54,035 nt of DNA from UASB124 sp964446935 (GTDB taxonomy: Bacteria; Babelota; Babeliae; Babelales; RVW-14): contig CAYUQI010000007.1 in assembly GCA_964446935.1 (NCBI GenBank), positions 1-54,035 on the forward strand. Direction: 5' to 3'. Shown here in pieces: positions 42,821 through 50,729 of this stretch. The notes under the pieces are model-generated. The model made no database searches, was not told the origin of the DNA, and saw nothing but the letters and a program-made list of their open reading frames with translations. A program made the translations under genes and the position numbers. How positions within the stretch are numbered: position 1 is the first letter of the stretch; every line of letters begins with the position of its first letter.

Positions 42821-42928
42821 TTATATTTTAATCATTCGAGCCAATGAGACAATACACGAGATAACTGTGATCAAAAACAGTATTTTGACCACCATCACCT
42901 GGATAAAGGCCTTGTTTTCTGGTTTCAT
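42821..42928 (-). CDS. 35-residue single-membrane-segment peptide
   Basis: On the minus strand ATG at 42928 follows AGGGAG by 5 bases, a good ribosome site. The frame has 35 residues: a short charged start (MKPENKAF), a hydrophobic segment of about 20 residues (IQVMVVKILFLITVISCIVS), then LARMIKI and TAA at 42821-42823. The next gene's ATG (42812) lies 8 bases on. Good ribosome site, promoter-like sequence, a membrane segment and tight spacing together support a real small gene, though it is short. It would insert in the inner membrane with a basic C-terminal end. Confidence 0.55.
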   Translation of the reverse strand: MKPENKAFIQVMVVKILFLITVISCIVSLARMIKI

Positions 42929-42994
42929 TACGACTCCCTCATTCTCTTTAAGCATGACTTTTTGTAGGTTTTTACAGTCTAATAACCTATTTAT

Positions 42995-43024
42995 AGCATA
43001 AATAAATCATATTCTGATTGTCAA
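42995..43024 (-). promoter_or_regulatory. Candidate promoter for 42821-42928 and 42291-42812
   Basis: On the minus strand TTGACA (43024-43019), 18 bases, TATGCT (43000-42995), followed by ATAAATAGG as at 29247. The leader is about 65 bases. Confidence 0.45.
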
Positions 43025-43123
43025 TAAAGCAGAAAACGCGAAAGATAAGCAGAATAATATGCTTTTTGTGGCAAAAGAGTTTCAGGTTTTGTCTGAAAAA
43101 TCAGAAATCAAGGAAGGGTATGT

Positions 43124-44533
43124 TTAATTATTGCCTCCAGCACCAACAGCTGCTTTTCTTATTACACCAGCTCCTACGGGAACAGGTACCTTTGCAGCTG
43201 CCTTGCGTGTTTGTAAGCCTTTGGCTGTTTGTATATCGTCTTGGATTTTTTTTAACTGCTTCGTTAAAACAGTTGGCGGGATTGGAAACTGTTCGATGAG
43301 ATTGTCAATGCGAGTTTCGATGTTTTCAAGCTGTGCTGCAAGAGCTGCCCCATCAGCGCCTCTTGTTTGCAGTGCTGTTTTGTTTTGAGTGTATTCCTGT
43401 TCTATTATTCCCCATAAAACATTAGCTCGATCATTAACGATTTGTTCATTAACGTACTTTCTCATGTGCTCCGATAGTAATATTGATTGAGCTTCTGGTT
43501 GTAATGATGTCATTCTCTTGCCGTGTAAACCCTCGTCCTTTTGCAATGTTGCTGCCAACAACAAATGTTTAAACGCACCACCTAAAAGAGTTTCGATTTT
43601 TTTAAATTCTTTGGATAAAAGGTCTCCGTGTTGTTGATCAATATTTTTTAAAGCATCCTCGCTTGGCAACATTGCTTTTAGCGTTTCATATGTTGAGCTA
43701 AGTGCGTCTAATTGTCCTGATATGCCTGTTAAGCTTTTGCGGTGTAAAAGTTCTTTTGCAGCGTCTAGATCTTTTTTGTCGTCAAGTCCACCCAGTGCTG
43801 CTTGAAGTTTATTAGCTACTTGTTTGGCTATGCCGGCAGTTTTGTTATAGGTAGAAAAAATCCCCTTTTCTTGATCTCCGGCAATAGTCTTTCCACCTCG
43901 TCTATTTTTTCCCTCGTCTGTGGTTATTTTATCACCTGATTTGCCGGATAAAGTTGTATCTTGCTTGAGCTCTTCTGGCGTTGTTAGTTTTGATGGGGCT
44001 TCTCCCGTCCATGAAGGCGTATCGCTTGATGGTGTCCAGCCACGGTCTCCACGTGAACTACGATCCCAGGCGTCGCCGCCCCATCTTGATGGGCTATAGG
44101 AAGGACCATACGAAGATGTTGATGGGCGCCAGTGGCTTGCTCTTTCCAGTCGTGCCTTGCGTTGTTGTTCTGCTCTTTTTTCAATTTCATCTCTTTTCTT
44201 TTTCTTTTCATCACGAATTTTTTGCGCTTCTGGTGATTTAGTAAAAGCGCTCAGCTCTTGTGCTACTGATTTGAGTTCTTGCATAGTGGCAAGAATATCT
44301 TGTTCAAGTTTTTGTTGCGGTGTTGCTGACATTGGCTGAGCAATCGGATCTGCTGGAATTTTTGTTGTCAGTGATGTTTCAGATGGCCTTGGTACCGATG
44401 GCTTAGCGATGACCGGAGCTCCTGGTTCTTCAATAGTTTCTTCGTCAGATGAAATATCGGCAGCTGTGCATGGAACTAAAAGAATGATACTAAAGACTAA
44501 CGATAGTAATTTTTTGATACTATTATTTTTCAT
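43124..44533 (-). CDS. Secreted low-complexity and helical protein, unknown
   Basis: 469 residues. Signal peptide about 1-24 (PCTAADI). Pro/Ser-rich start, then a charged helix (KIRDEKKKKRDEIEKRAEQQRKARLERA at about 105-132), a Ser/Gly/Trp/Arg-rich stretch (SYGPSYSPSRWGGDAW), and a long helical part (about 230-450) with QVANKLQAALGGLDDKKDLDAAKEL and EQEYTQNKTALQTRG. The end is Gly/Ala/Val-rich (GAGVIRKAAVGAGGNN). The first 11 bases overlap the end of the gene at 44523 (different frame), which points to coupled translation. No family recognised. Confidence 0.75.
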   Translation of the reverse strand: MKNNSIKKLLSLVFSIILLVPCTAADISSDEETIEEPGAPVIAKPSVPRPSETSLTTKIPADPIAQPMSATPQQKLEQDILATMQELKSVAQELSAFTKSPEAQKIRDEKKKKRDEIEKRAEQQRKARLERASHWRPSTSSYGPSYSPSRWGGDAWDRSSRGDRGWTPSSDTPSWTGEAPSKLTTPEELKQDTTLSGKSGDKITTDEGKNRRGGKTIAGDQEKGIFSTYNKTAGIAKQVANKLQAALGGLDDKKDLDAAKELLHRKSLTGISGQLDALSSTYETLKAMLPSEDALKNIDQQHGDLLSKEFKKIETLLGGAFKHLLLAATLQKDEGLHGKRMTSLQPEAQSILLSEHMRKYVNEQIVNDRANVLWGIIEQEYTQNKTALQTRGADGAALAAQLENIETRIDNLIEQFPIPPTVLTKQLKKIQDDIQTAKGLQTRKAAAKVPVPVGAGVIRKAAVGAGGNN

Positions 44534-45536
44534 CGAACATCCTTACGTTTGAGGGGGTAACATTTTTAAGGAGTGTTTCATTGAAGTCTTCAGATATGTC
44601 AGGTGGTGTAAATGGTGCTGCTTCTGGTTGTAGTGGCATCATGGTTGATGGTATCGGCTCCTCTTCTGTCATTAATTCTGCTATGTCAAAGGATGGTTGC
44701 AACTCTTCAGTTTTAGACGCGGATTGTTCTTGGTGTGATGGTTTTGCTAACGGTTGCAGAGGTTGTTTGCTGATGTTGAGCTGGGGTTGTTTGGTTGCGA
44801 ATGTGCGTAAAACGTCTTCTGACTCTTCAGTTTCTTCCATTTCTGGTGTTATGACAACGTCGTCATCGAAGGCTTTTAATTTTTTTGTAAGATTTACTAT
44901 CTTTTTTCGAAGGTCTTTGAGCTTGGGTACAAGTATCTTGTTATCTGTTGGCGGTGTTAGGAAGAGTGATTCATATGCTTTTTTACTTCCGATCGTTTCA
45001 AGAACAATCTCAATGTCGTTACTTATGGCTGTACCCTGTGTCATGAAGGTGTCAACAAAGGCAGGCGAGAATGGGGTCGTTGTACTTACTGCCTTGTTCT
45101 GCAAGGAATCAAGCGTTTTACTGAGGCGCTTGGAAATTTTTTTGTATGCCGCAATTGATCGCCTGGTTGGTTCGATGGTTGTAATCGATCGCCCATCCTT
45201 TTTCTTGGTGACTTTTTGCGTTGCTGGTTCAATAAAGAGCGATTCCGGATCAAGTTTTACTGGTTGTTGATCGGGTGTTATAGCTTCTGTTGTTTCCTTT
45301 TCAATTGTTTGTCCTGCGTTTGGTGTTGGCATTGAAGGCGTTGTTGGAGTTTGTGGTTCCTTTTGTTTTTCCTCGGCTTCAATTTTAGTGAGTTCTTTTT
45401 CGAGTTCTTTGAAGAATTCTTCCATGTCAAAAGGAGGAGTTTCTTGAGCTGCGAGTTCTCCCTGTGTTACCAATGGACACGTAATAAGAATTAATACCGA
45501 TAGGTTTCGTAACCAAGAAAACGGTAGTATGTTCAT
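44523..45536 (-). CDS. Secreted Pro/Glu/Thr-rich protein, unknown
   Basis: 337 residues. Signal peptide MNILPFSWLRNLSVLILITCPLVTQG, cleavage near GELAAQ. It opens with an acidic helix (MEEFFKELEKELTKIEAEEKQ) and a Pro/Thr-rich linker, then a helical middle (YKKISKRLSKTLDSLQNK, KDLRKKIVNLTKKLKAFDDD) and an acidic Pro-rich tail. It seems to be partner of the next gene (43124), which it overlaps by 11 bases: both are signal-peptide proteins with disordered and helical parts. Divergent from the pseudopilin operon, about 100 bases apart. Function unknown. Confidence 0.75.
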   Translation of the reverse strand: MNILPFSWLRNLSVLILITCPLVTQGELAAQETPPFDMEEFFKELEKELTKIEAEEKQKEPQTPTTPSMPTPNAGQTIEKETTEAITPDQQPVKLDPESLFIEPATQKVTKKKDGRSITTIEPTRRSIAAYKKISKRLSKTLDSLQNKAVSTTTPFSPAFVDTFMTQGTAISNDIEIVLETIGSKKAYESLFLTPPTDNKILVPKLKDLRKKIVNLTKKLKAFDDDVVITPEMEETEESEDVLRTFATKQPQLNISKQPLQPLAKPSHQEQSASKTEELQPSFDIAELMTEEEPIPSTMMPLQPEAAPFTPPDISEDFNETLLKNVTPSNVRMFDEK

Positions 45537-45634
45537 AATTGTATCCTTTCTAAAATTTGCTTGTTTCTATTAGAAATTTTAATTAATGATGATTATAAAA
45601 GTCAACTAACCGTATGATTATGAAAGGAAAGAGA

Positions 45635-45979
45635 ATGCTACAACGTCAAGGCTTTTTAATAATTGAGTTTGTTGTTGCTTTGGTAGTGCTGGGAATTGTG
45701 GCAGTAGTTGTGTTGCGTCTTGTATCGCAGGTAACCATGATGCATTATGATATTGTTGATAAAACAGACATCGTGAATGCTTTGTGTTCTGCTGCTGAAG
45801 GTGGTTCGAGGCGCATGATGCATGATGCTCGATTTGATATTTCTGAGGAAAAAGTGAAGTTGTTGCCTTTGCAGACAACCCCATTGGTAGCTCATATGGT
45901 TGAATTAAAACGCATGTGCGCGCGGAGTACTACGAAGAAAGTTGCTCAACCTTTGACGTTGACGGTTGCGAGCGTATGA
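45635..45979 (+). CDS. Pseudopilin-type protein 1 (GspI/PulI-like or type IV minor pilin)
   Basis: About 114 residues. Start 45635 is chosen because AAAGGA lies 6 bases before it and it gives a six-residue prepilin leader (MLQRQG) before FLIIEFVVALVVLGIVAVVVL; the Glu at +5 after the cleavage Gly is the pilin signature. The C-terminal part is short. Proteins of this length with this head are minor pseudopilins of type II secretion or type IV pili. Its stop overlaps the next start (ATGA at 45976-45979). Processing by a prepilin peptidase is expected; none is seen in this window. Confidence 0.8.
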   Translation: MLQRQGFLIIEFVVALVVLGIVAVVVLRLVSQVTMMHYDIVDKTDIVNALCSAAEGGSRRMMHDARFDISEEKVKLLPLQTTPLVAHMVELKRMCARSTTKKVAQPLTLTVASV

Positions 45980-46512
45980 AAATAACGAAAGCCTTTACGC
46001 TTGTTGAACTCATGGTGTATACAACCTTGCTCGTATTTTTAGCATTATTAATTGGTGGATTTGCGCGTGTCGTGTTTATTCCATTAGCTCAAAGTGGAAG
46101 TCATATGATGTCAACAATTAAAGTTGCAATAGCGCTTGATGTGATGTGTAGGGACCTGCGTTCAGCATCAATGAATGTGGCACGGTGGGATGTGGACCAT
46201 GCAGTGTTTTGTAAAGAATATTTGAATGCACAAGGGGCACCGTGTTCAGTCTGCGTGAGCTGGGAGGTTTGTGCATTGAAGGGTGATAAGCAAGGGTTAC
46301 GGCGCAGCGAGGGTACCTATAATTTTGCCACGCATCAATGGAGTGCAAAAACGGTTAGTGTTATTGCGTGTCCGCTTACCTCGTTACATATGCAACTTAT
46401 CATGGATAAACATCGAATGTATGTTGAGCACGTGTGTGTGACATATGTTGTTCGTAACGATCCGATGGCCCATTCAATTGTCATTGCGCCACGAGCGCGG
46501 GTGTTGCAATGA
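45976..46512 (+). CDS. Pseudopilin-type protein 2 (GspJ-like)
   Basis: About 178 residues. Start at 45976 overlaps the stop of the preceding gene (ATGA). Prepilin leader MKITKA followed by FTLVELMVYTTLLVFLALLIGG: cleavage A-F and Glu at +5 as in the family. After the helix comes a globular part with MCRDLRSASMNVARWD, which matches the position of the GspJ 'DLxxA' helix, and Cys-rich strands (CSVCVSWEVCALKG). GspJ-like is inference from length, order and the D-L-R pattern. The third gene overlaps it by 4 bases (ATGA). Confidence 0.78.
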   Translation: MKITKAFTLVELMVYTTLLVFLALLIGGFARVVFIPLAQSGSHMMSTIKVAIALDVMCRDLRSASMNVARWDVDHAVFCKEYLNAQGAPCSVCVSWEVCALKGDKQGLRRSEGTYNFATHQWSAKTVSVIACPLTSLHMQLIMDKHRMYVEHVCVTYVVRNDPMAHSIVIAPRARVLQ

Positions 46513-46994
46513 TGGAAAAACATGACGGCGCAGCGCTGCTGCTTGTTTTGTCTATTGTGCCGTTTGTTAGTGCTTTTATGTTACATCTTTGGTTTGTGGG
46601 ATGCTTTTATTATGATCTGGCAGTTGAACGTGAGGCATGCTATAAAACGTTGTATGTTACTGATACACTATTGAAGATTGGCCTTTTGATGGTGTGTGAT
46701 CGTTTTGATCATTATCAGCGTACTATCATCAAAAGAAACGATGTCAGTACCATAGATTACTCATCATTGGTTGCTCTGTGCGGAGGCAAGAAAGAATGGA
46801 ATTCATGGATACACGTGTTTCGTTGTTCTGAGAAACGAAGTTCATCATCACTGTGTGTGCATGCAACATTATTTGATCAACACCATTGTCTCTGCCAATT
46901 GCGTTGTTTACTTACTCGAGTAGCGCAGCGTCACGATGGGAAAGGAACGGTGCAATATGTTGTTTCTCATTATACTATCGGCACTCCTGTTTGA
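46509..46994 (+). CDS. Third gene of the pseudopilin set, membrane-anchored
   Basis: 161 residues. It opens with MMEKHDGAALLLVLSIVPFVSAFMLHLWFVG: a single membrane segment after a short charged start, as in GspK-type or PilX-type minor pilins, but without the usual Glu at +5, so a prepilin is not certain. The rest is Cys- and His-rich (RCSEKRSSSSLCVHATLFDQHHCLCQLRC). It overlaps the preceding gene by 4 bases and the lnt gene by 38. In type II systems the I-J-K proteins cap the pseudopilus, and the order here would fit. Function inferred from context. Confidence 0.6.
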   Translation: MMEKHDGAALLLVLSIVPFVSAFMLHLWFVGCFYYDLAVEREACYKTLYVTDTLLKIGLLMVCDRFDHYQRTIIKRNDVSTIDYSSLVALCGGKKEWNSWIHVFRCSEKRSSSSLCVHATLFDQHHCLCQLRCLLTRVAQRHDGKGTVQYVVSHYTIGTPV

Positions 46995-48267
46995 TGCGGC
47001 ATTCTTTTTTTCAGATGTATGCGGTTTTCTCATTTTGTTTGTTCCGATTCCTTTATTTATATGGTTATGCAATCGACCGTATTCAATCTTTGATGGTGTA
47101 CGTGCTGGATTGCTCTGGGGAGTTCTTGTCTTTGGTGCGCATTTTACATGGCTTTGGTGTCTTATGGTACAGCATAGCGCTGCTCAATGGTGGTTGTGTG
47201 GTCTGGTGTATGGTGCGGTTGTCGGATATTTTTCGTTGTGGAGTTGCGTGTGGTTAGGGGCATGTGTGGTGGTAACGAAGGTGTTCACGGTTCGAGACGG
47301 CTACAAATATGGGGAGGAACTTCGCCGTAGCCCAACAGAGCGAAGGCGGGGGACTCGAACCATGAACACCATTTTTTCCATTATCTTCTTCTCCCTAATA
47401 ACCCTCGTGTTTACGTACAGCCTCGAGCACTGGTCTCTCAAACCGTTGGGCATAGATATTAGTTATCCTTTCATTAATCCGCGCATTCCCTTAGCACCAT
47501 ATCAATGGTTTGTACCTATAAACCAAAAAAAAAGTCCTCCGTCATCGTTTGCCTATGTTCCTCCGGTGGCCAATCGTATTAAGAATGTTCATGCATCGTG
47601 GCGGTGTAACCCGGAAGGGGTAGGGCAGAAGATTTTTCATATGATTACCGATGTAGTATCAGAGCATCAAATGGCATCATTGTTTCTTGCACCAGAAAGT
47701 TTTTTTAGTTTTCCACTCAATGAGTGTCCACACCTTGTCACGCTGTGGACAACCGCTTTGCCACCGAATGCACTTTTTTTGCTTGGGAGTATTTTGCATG
47801 ATGAGAAAGGGTATTACCAAGCAGCGTTCTGTTTGCGAGAGGGTCTGATAATAAATTTTTATGTCAAAAAAATACTAGCCCCCTTCACTGAAAAAGTTCC
47901 TTTATTATGGAATAATGTTAGCTCAGTAAGAGAAGCTTTTTTAGGCGCTGGTAGTGTTGAATTTCTTGATCACTCAACGCGTGGTGCTGTTGAATATTTT
48001 GATATAGGCCAATCACTTCGTGCGATACCACGGGTATGCTTGGAATTCTTTTTTATGACACGGCAGGAGTGCGAGCGGTATCAAACATCGCAACGCAAAA
48101 TTATGGTTGCTTGGTTTGTCAACGATAGTTGGTTTAATGAACCGTTTCGGCAGATCATGCACAATCTAGCGCGACTCAAGACATATGAACTTGGCTTCCC
48201 AGTGCTTATGATAGGGCATTTTGGAATGATGCTGAGATATCAAGAAGAGTCTGTGCTGCCTTCATAA
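46957..48267 (+). CDS. lnt: Apolipoprotein N-acyltransferase with in-frame palindromic insert
   Basis: Adds the third acyl chain to lipoproteins. About 436 residues, somewhat shorter than usual. N-terminal half: membrane helices (LFLIILSALLFDAAFFF, GVRAGLLWGVLVFGAHFTWLW). C-terminal half: nitrilase-type domain with the expected catalytic set, Glu in LAPESFF, Lys in YVKKILAPFTEKVPL and Cys in RVCLEFFF, then VNDSWF and ARLKTYE. Between the halves about 30 basic residues come from a palindromic repeat (47280-47370) that keeps the frame open. Start 46957 is chosen over 46936 for AAGGA 10 bases upstream. The 3' end overlaps the convergent gene by 62 bases. Confidence 0.82.
   Translation: MLFLIILSALLFDAAFFFSDVCGFLILFVPIPLFIWLCNRPYSIFDGVRAGLLWGVLVFGAHFTWLWCLMVQHSAAQWWLCGLVYGAVVGYFSLWSCVWLGACVVVTKVFTVRDGYKYGEELRRSPTERRRGTRTMNTIFSIIFFSLITLVFTYSLEHWSLKPLGIDISYPFINPRIPLAPYQWFVPINQKKSPPSSFAYVPPVANRIKNVHASWRCNPEGVGQKIFHMITDVVSEHQMASLFLAPESFFSFPLNECPHLVTLWTTALPPNALFLLGSILHDEKGYYQAAFCLREGLIINFYVKKILAPFTEKVPLLWNNVSSVREAFLGAGSVEFLDHSTRGAVEYFDIGQSLRAIPRVCLEFFFMTRQECERYQTSQRKIMVAWFVNDSWFNEPFRQIMHNLARLKTYELGFPVLMIGHFGMMLRYQEESVLPS
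47280..47370. repeat. Palindromic element inserted within the lnt coding region
   Basis: A 91-base element with inverted ends of 17 bases, GGTGTTCACGGTTCGAG (47280-47296) and CTCGAACCATGAACACC (47354-47370), 16 of 17 complementary. The interior (GGGGAGGAACTTCGCCGTAGCCC and GAAGGCGGGGGA) is more G/C-rich than lnt around it. It encodes a basic loop (VRDGYKYGEELRRSP..RRRGTR) between two membrane helices. It is similar in kind to the palindromic elements known inside Rickettsia genes. Confidence 0.75.
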
Positions 48268-48808
48268 GGTTATGCTCGGCAGCATATTGTAACGAAATCA
48301 TGATAGTTGCTCGTACAAGCATTGCCTTTTCTTTCGCAAGCAAAAGAAGTATTGTTGTCTGCTCATTTTTAACAGCAGCAAAAAATGCAAGATTAATAGT
48401 CCTACTGGGTAGATATATTTTGATTGCTTGTGTGTTTAAAAAAGCTTTAACGATGCTATCGGTGCCATCGCAGGCGGCCTTAACAAAGATGTTTTTTATT
48501 AGTTGGGTCAACTGAGCTTGTTGTTCTTGTAGTACATTCAGTTGTGTTGCGGTGTCATTGTTGCGCGCAGCGGTAATGGATTTGGGTAATGCTATTTTTA
48601 ATTCATCTAAAGCCTTTATCAGAGCATTGTTTTGTTTTCCCAACGCAATAATGGTTTGTGTCTGAGAACGTAACACTCTTTTTGTTGGTTCTGGATGTAT
48701 GTGTTGGATCGGCTTTGGTTTGCTTCTTCTGCTCATGGCATTTATAGAAACGTTGAACAGGCAGCAAGTAATTAATGTTATTTTGAGTATTTTGAGAAAA
48801 ATATGCAT
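48206..48808 (-). CDS. Secreted protein with degenerate ankyrin-like repeats
   Basis: 200 residues. Signal peptide 1-24 (cleavage near INAMSR). Basic start, a long coil (ALGKQNNALIKALDELKIALPKS, QLNVLQEQQAQLTQLIKNIFVKAA), then helix pairs resembling ankyrin units: DSIVKAFLNTQA, TINLAFFAAVKNEQTTILLLLAKEKAMLV and LQYAAEHNLMKAAQTLLDISA. The TPLH turn is lacking, so ankyrin origin is inference. The 3' end runs 62 bases into lnt on the other strand. It follows the gene at 48829 by 20 bases on the minus strand. Confidence 0.7.
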   Translation of the reverse strand: MHIFLKILKITLITCCLFNVSINAMSRRSKPKPIQHIHPEPTKRVLRSQTQTIIALGKQNNALIKALDELKIALPKSITAARNNDTATQLNVLQEQQAQLTQLIKNIFVKAACDGTDSIVKAFLNTQAIKIYLPSRTINLAFFAAVKNEQTTILLLLAKEKAMLVRATIMISLQYAAEHNLMKAAQTLLDISASFQNALS

Positions 48809-48828
48809 TGAAAATCCTTATAATGCAT

Positions 48829-50034
48829 CTATTTTATTTTTTTAGTCTCACAATATTGCGTATAAATACCATCTGTGTCAATAACTATTGTGCGTAAAGC
48901 TTGCCTGAATTCATCATTATCATTGTTTGATTTATACCAAATCAACGTAACATCAAGGCCGCTTTCTTTAATAAAGCTTTGTAGTTCGTTGAGGGCATTG
49001 CTTACCCAGACGAGAGGATTGTTAAAAACACCACATCCAACAAGTGTGAGAAAAACCCTTTTTTTATCATAAGCAAAAGCTGTTCGCAGTGTTCCTTCGT
49101 AGGCAGCCTTGATTATCATTTGTCCCCATTGTTGAGCATTCTGATTGTTACGCCATTGGCTATTGGTGTTGCCAAAATCAATAGCGGCTGTAAATACCTG
49201 ATTAATGAGTTGTTCTGGATCGGTGCAACGTATGTGATACTCTTCATCTATTTTACGACCGTAGGTTACTTGAATATTTTGATGGAGGCCTATTTTGATG
49301 TTTGTGTAATCTTCATTGGTTGGTTGATGTGTAAGCGTTGTATGATCTAAAACAACATAGCCAGCGGGGGTGACTGTTATGTGGGGAAGTTTATCCAGAA
49401 AATTGATAGAGTGTGCTTGGGTTTGTTGCCATTCCTGGGGCAATAAATTTTGATCAAAAAAAGCGAAATAGCGTCGCAACAAAAGTCCTGGTGCTGCTGA
49501 TAAAGAAGCACATGGGCCTTGAGTTTTATCGTGGATGTATTCCCCGAGCAATTGTGTGTCGATATTTTGTTCTGCAAAAGTTGTTTCTAGTCCATTAAAA
49601 TTTGAAGCTATTTGAAAAACTGCATCTTTGTTATCTGGATGTGCTTGCAAGGCGCCTATATCAACCTGAGCAAGAAATGTGCTTTGGTTAGAGGTGTTTA
49701 CACCTTCTATCACATTAAAATGCCCATTGCCAAGTTTGTTTTTCTCGTTGCAACGTTGTTGTAATTGCCCAATGGTGAGTGTGCCGAATTGACCGCAATT
49801 GTATTTTTTATGTGCTGTTTCCACACTAAGATTACCAGCAACGTCATGCTTTATTGATAGCGTACTTGGCAATGTAGATTTATGCAGCGCTGCTTTGAAT
49901 GTCTGTTCAGGCATTTCCACGAGTTCATTGATACAATGTGCGCGTTTTATCTTCATATCCACCGCCGTAGCAGAAACAGTAAGAAGACCGTAGATGATAA
50001 GTGTTGTGCCAAGAATTTGTTTAATAGAATTCAT
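48829..50034 (-). CDS. Secreted protein, possible macrodomain-like C-terminus
   Basis: About 401 residues; start 50034 is chosen because GGGGA lies 5 bases upstream and the signal peptide (MNSIKQILGTTLIIYGLLTVSATA) begins there. The central part has FNVIEGVNTSNQSTFLAQVDIGALQAHPDN, then VFQIASNFNGLET and SAAPGLLLRRYFAFF. Near the C-terminus comes VFLTLVGCGVFNNPLVWVSNALNELQ, recalling the 'GxGxFxxP' loop and following helix of macrodomains that bind ADP-ribose. Kinship is suggested by pattern alone. If right, it would be an exported ADP-ribose-binding or hydrolysing protein, a plausible host-directed effector. The ankyrin-like gene 48206 follows. Confidence 0.65.
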   Translation of the reverse strand: MNSIKQILGTTLIIYGLLTVSATAVDMKIKRAHCINELVEMPEQTFKAALHKSTLPSTLSIKHDVAGNLSVETAHKKYNCGQFGTLTIGQLQQRCNEKNKLGNGHFNVIEGVNTSNQSTFLAQVDIGALQAHPDNKDAVFQIASNFNGLETTFAEQNIDTQLLGEYIHDKTQGPCASLSAAPGLLLRRYFAFFDQNLLPQEWQQTQAHSINFLDKLPHITVTPAGYVVLDHTTLTHQPTNEDYTNIKIGLHQNIQVTYGRKIDEEYHIRCTDPEQLINQVFTAAIDFGNTNSQWRNNQNAQQWGQMIIKAAYEGTLRTAFAYDKKRVFLTLVGCGVFNNPLVWVSNALNELQSFIKESGLDVTLIWYKSNNDNDEFRQALRTIVIDTDGIYTQYCETKKIK

Positions 50035-50166
50035 AAATTTCCCCAGAATGGTATTGTTTTCTGCTTTAATCATAGCGTTAAATATATCATGTCTTATCAA
50101 AAAAGCAGAAGCATGGTTTAATTACGATCTGAAAATTTTAGCATTGCCGTTGCTTAAAAAGTAAGG

Positions 50167-50195
50167 CTGTCCATCTTCTGTTTTTTGTTTATACT
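50167..50195 (+). promoter_or_regulatory. Weak candidate promoter for rplI-dnaB
   Basis: TATACT at 50190-50195 is a good -10; the -35 position (50167-50172) reads CTGTCC, a poor match. About 50 bases of leader. Confidence 0.3.
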
Positions 50196-50248
50196 AAAAC
50201 GAATGTTTTGAGCCAAAAAAATAACGATTATGACGTGAGGGATGAGCC

Positions 50249-50713
50249 ATGAAAGTATACATGATTAAGGACGTTGAACGGGTTGGGATAGCTGGGCAAA
50301 TTATTAATGTATCTGACGGCTACGCAAACAACTTTCTTATTCCGCGCAAGTTGGCCGTTGAGGTTACCACAGATAATCAAAAATTTTACGAACAAAAAAA
50401 GCAAAAAGAAACGGTAGCCGTAGAGGTTTTGAATAGCAAAGTTGCCATGCTTGCTGAACGTATCAAATCATTGCATATTACGATCAGAGAACGCGTGCAT
50501 GATGATGGCAAACTTTATGGTGCGATTAGTGCCGATGAGATTGTTGATTTGCTCAAGGCCAAAGAGGTATCTATCAATCGCAAGCAAGTCGAATTTGATA
50601 AATCAATTAAAGCGGTTGGTGAACATAAAGTAACCATTAAATTATCGTCAAAGTTGAGGCCACAATTGACTGTCAAAGTTGAAGCAAACAATATATCAAA
50701 CAATATCAAGTAA
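50249..50713 (+). CDS. rplI: Large ribosomal subunit protein bL9
   Basis: 154 residues, usual size. N-terminal 23S rRNA-binding domain MKVYMIKDVERVGIAGQIINVSDGYANNFLIPRKLA with the family's GYANNFLIP signature, a long connecting helix (FYEQKKQKETVAVEVLNSK) and a C-terminal domain (ERVHDDGKLYGAISADEIVDLLK). GAGGGATGAGCC precedes the ATG. dnaB follows after 16 bases. The rplI-dnaB neighbourhood is common across bacteria. Confidence 0.95.
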   Translation: MKVYMIKDVERVGIAGQIINVSDGYANNFLIPRKLAVEVTTDNQKFYEQKKQKETVAVEVLNSKVAMLAERIKSLHITIRERVHDDGKLYGAISADEIVDLLKAKEVSINRKQVEFDKSIKAVGEHKVTIKLSSKLRPQLTVKVEANNISNNIK

Positions 50714-50729
50714 TTAACGGTCAATAACG

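Noticed and set aside
44581..45270. 229-codon open frame on the plus strand opposite the gene at 44523
   Set aside because: It is antisense to a gene with signal peptide and coupled neighbour; its Ser/Cys/Val-rich composition is that of a shadow frame and it lacks a ribosome site.
47280..47370. tRNA-like GGTTCGAG and CTCGAACC stretches
   Set aside because: They are the inverted ends of a palindromic element; no acceptor, D or anticodon arm can be drawn.
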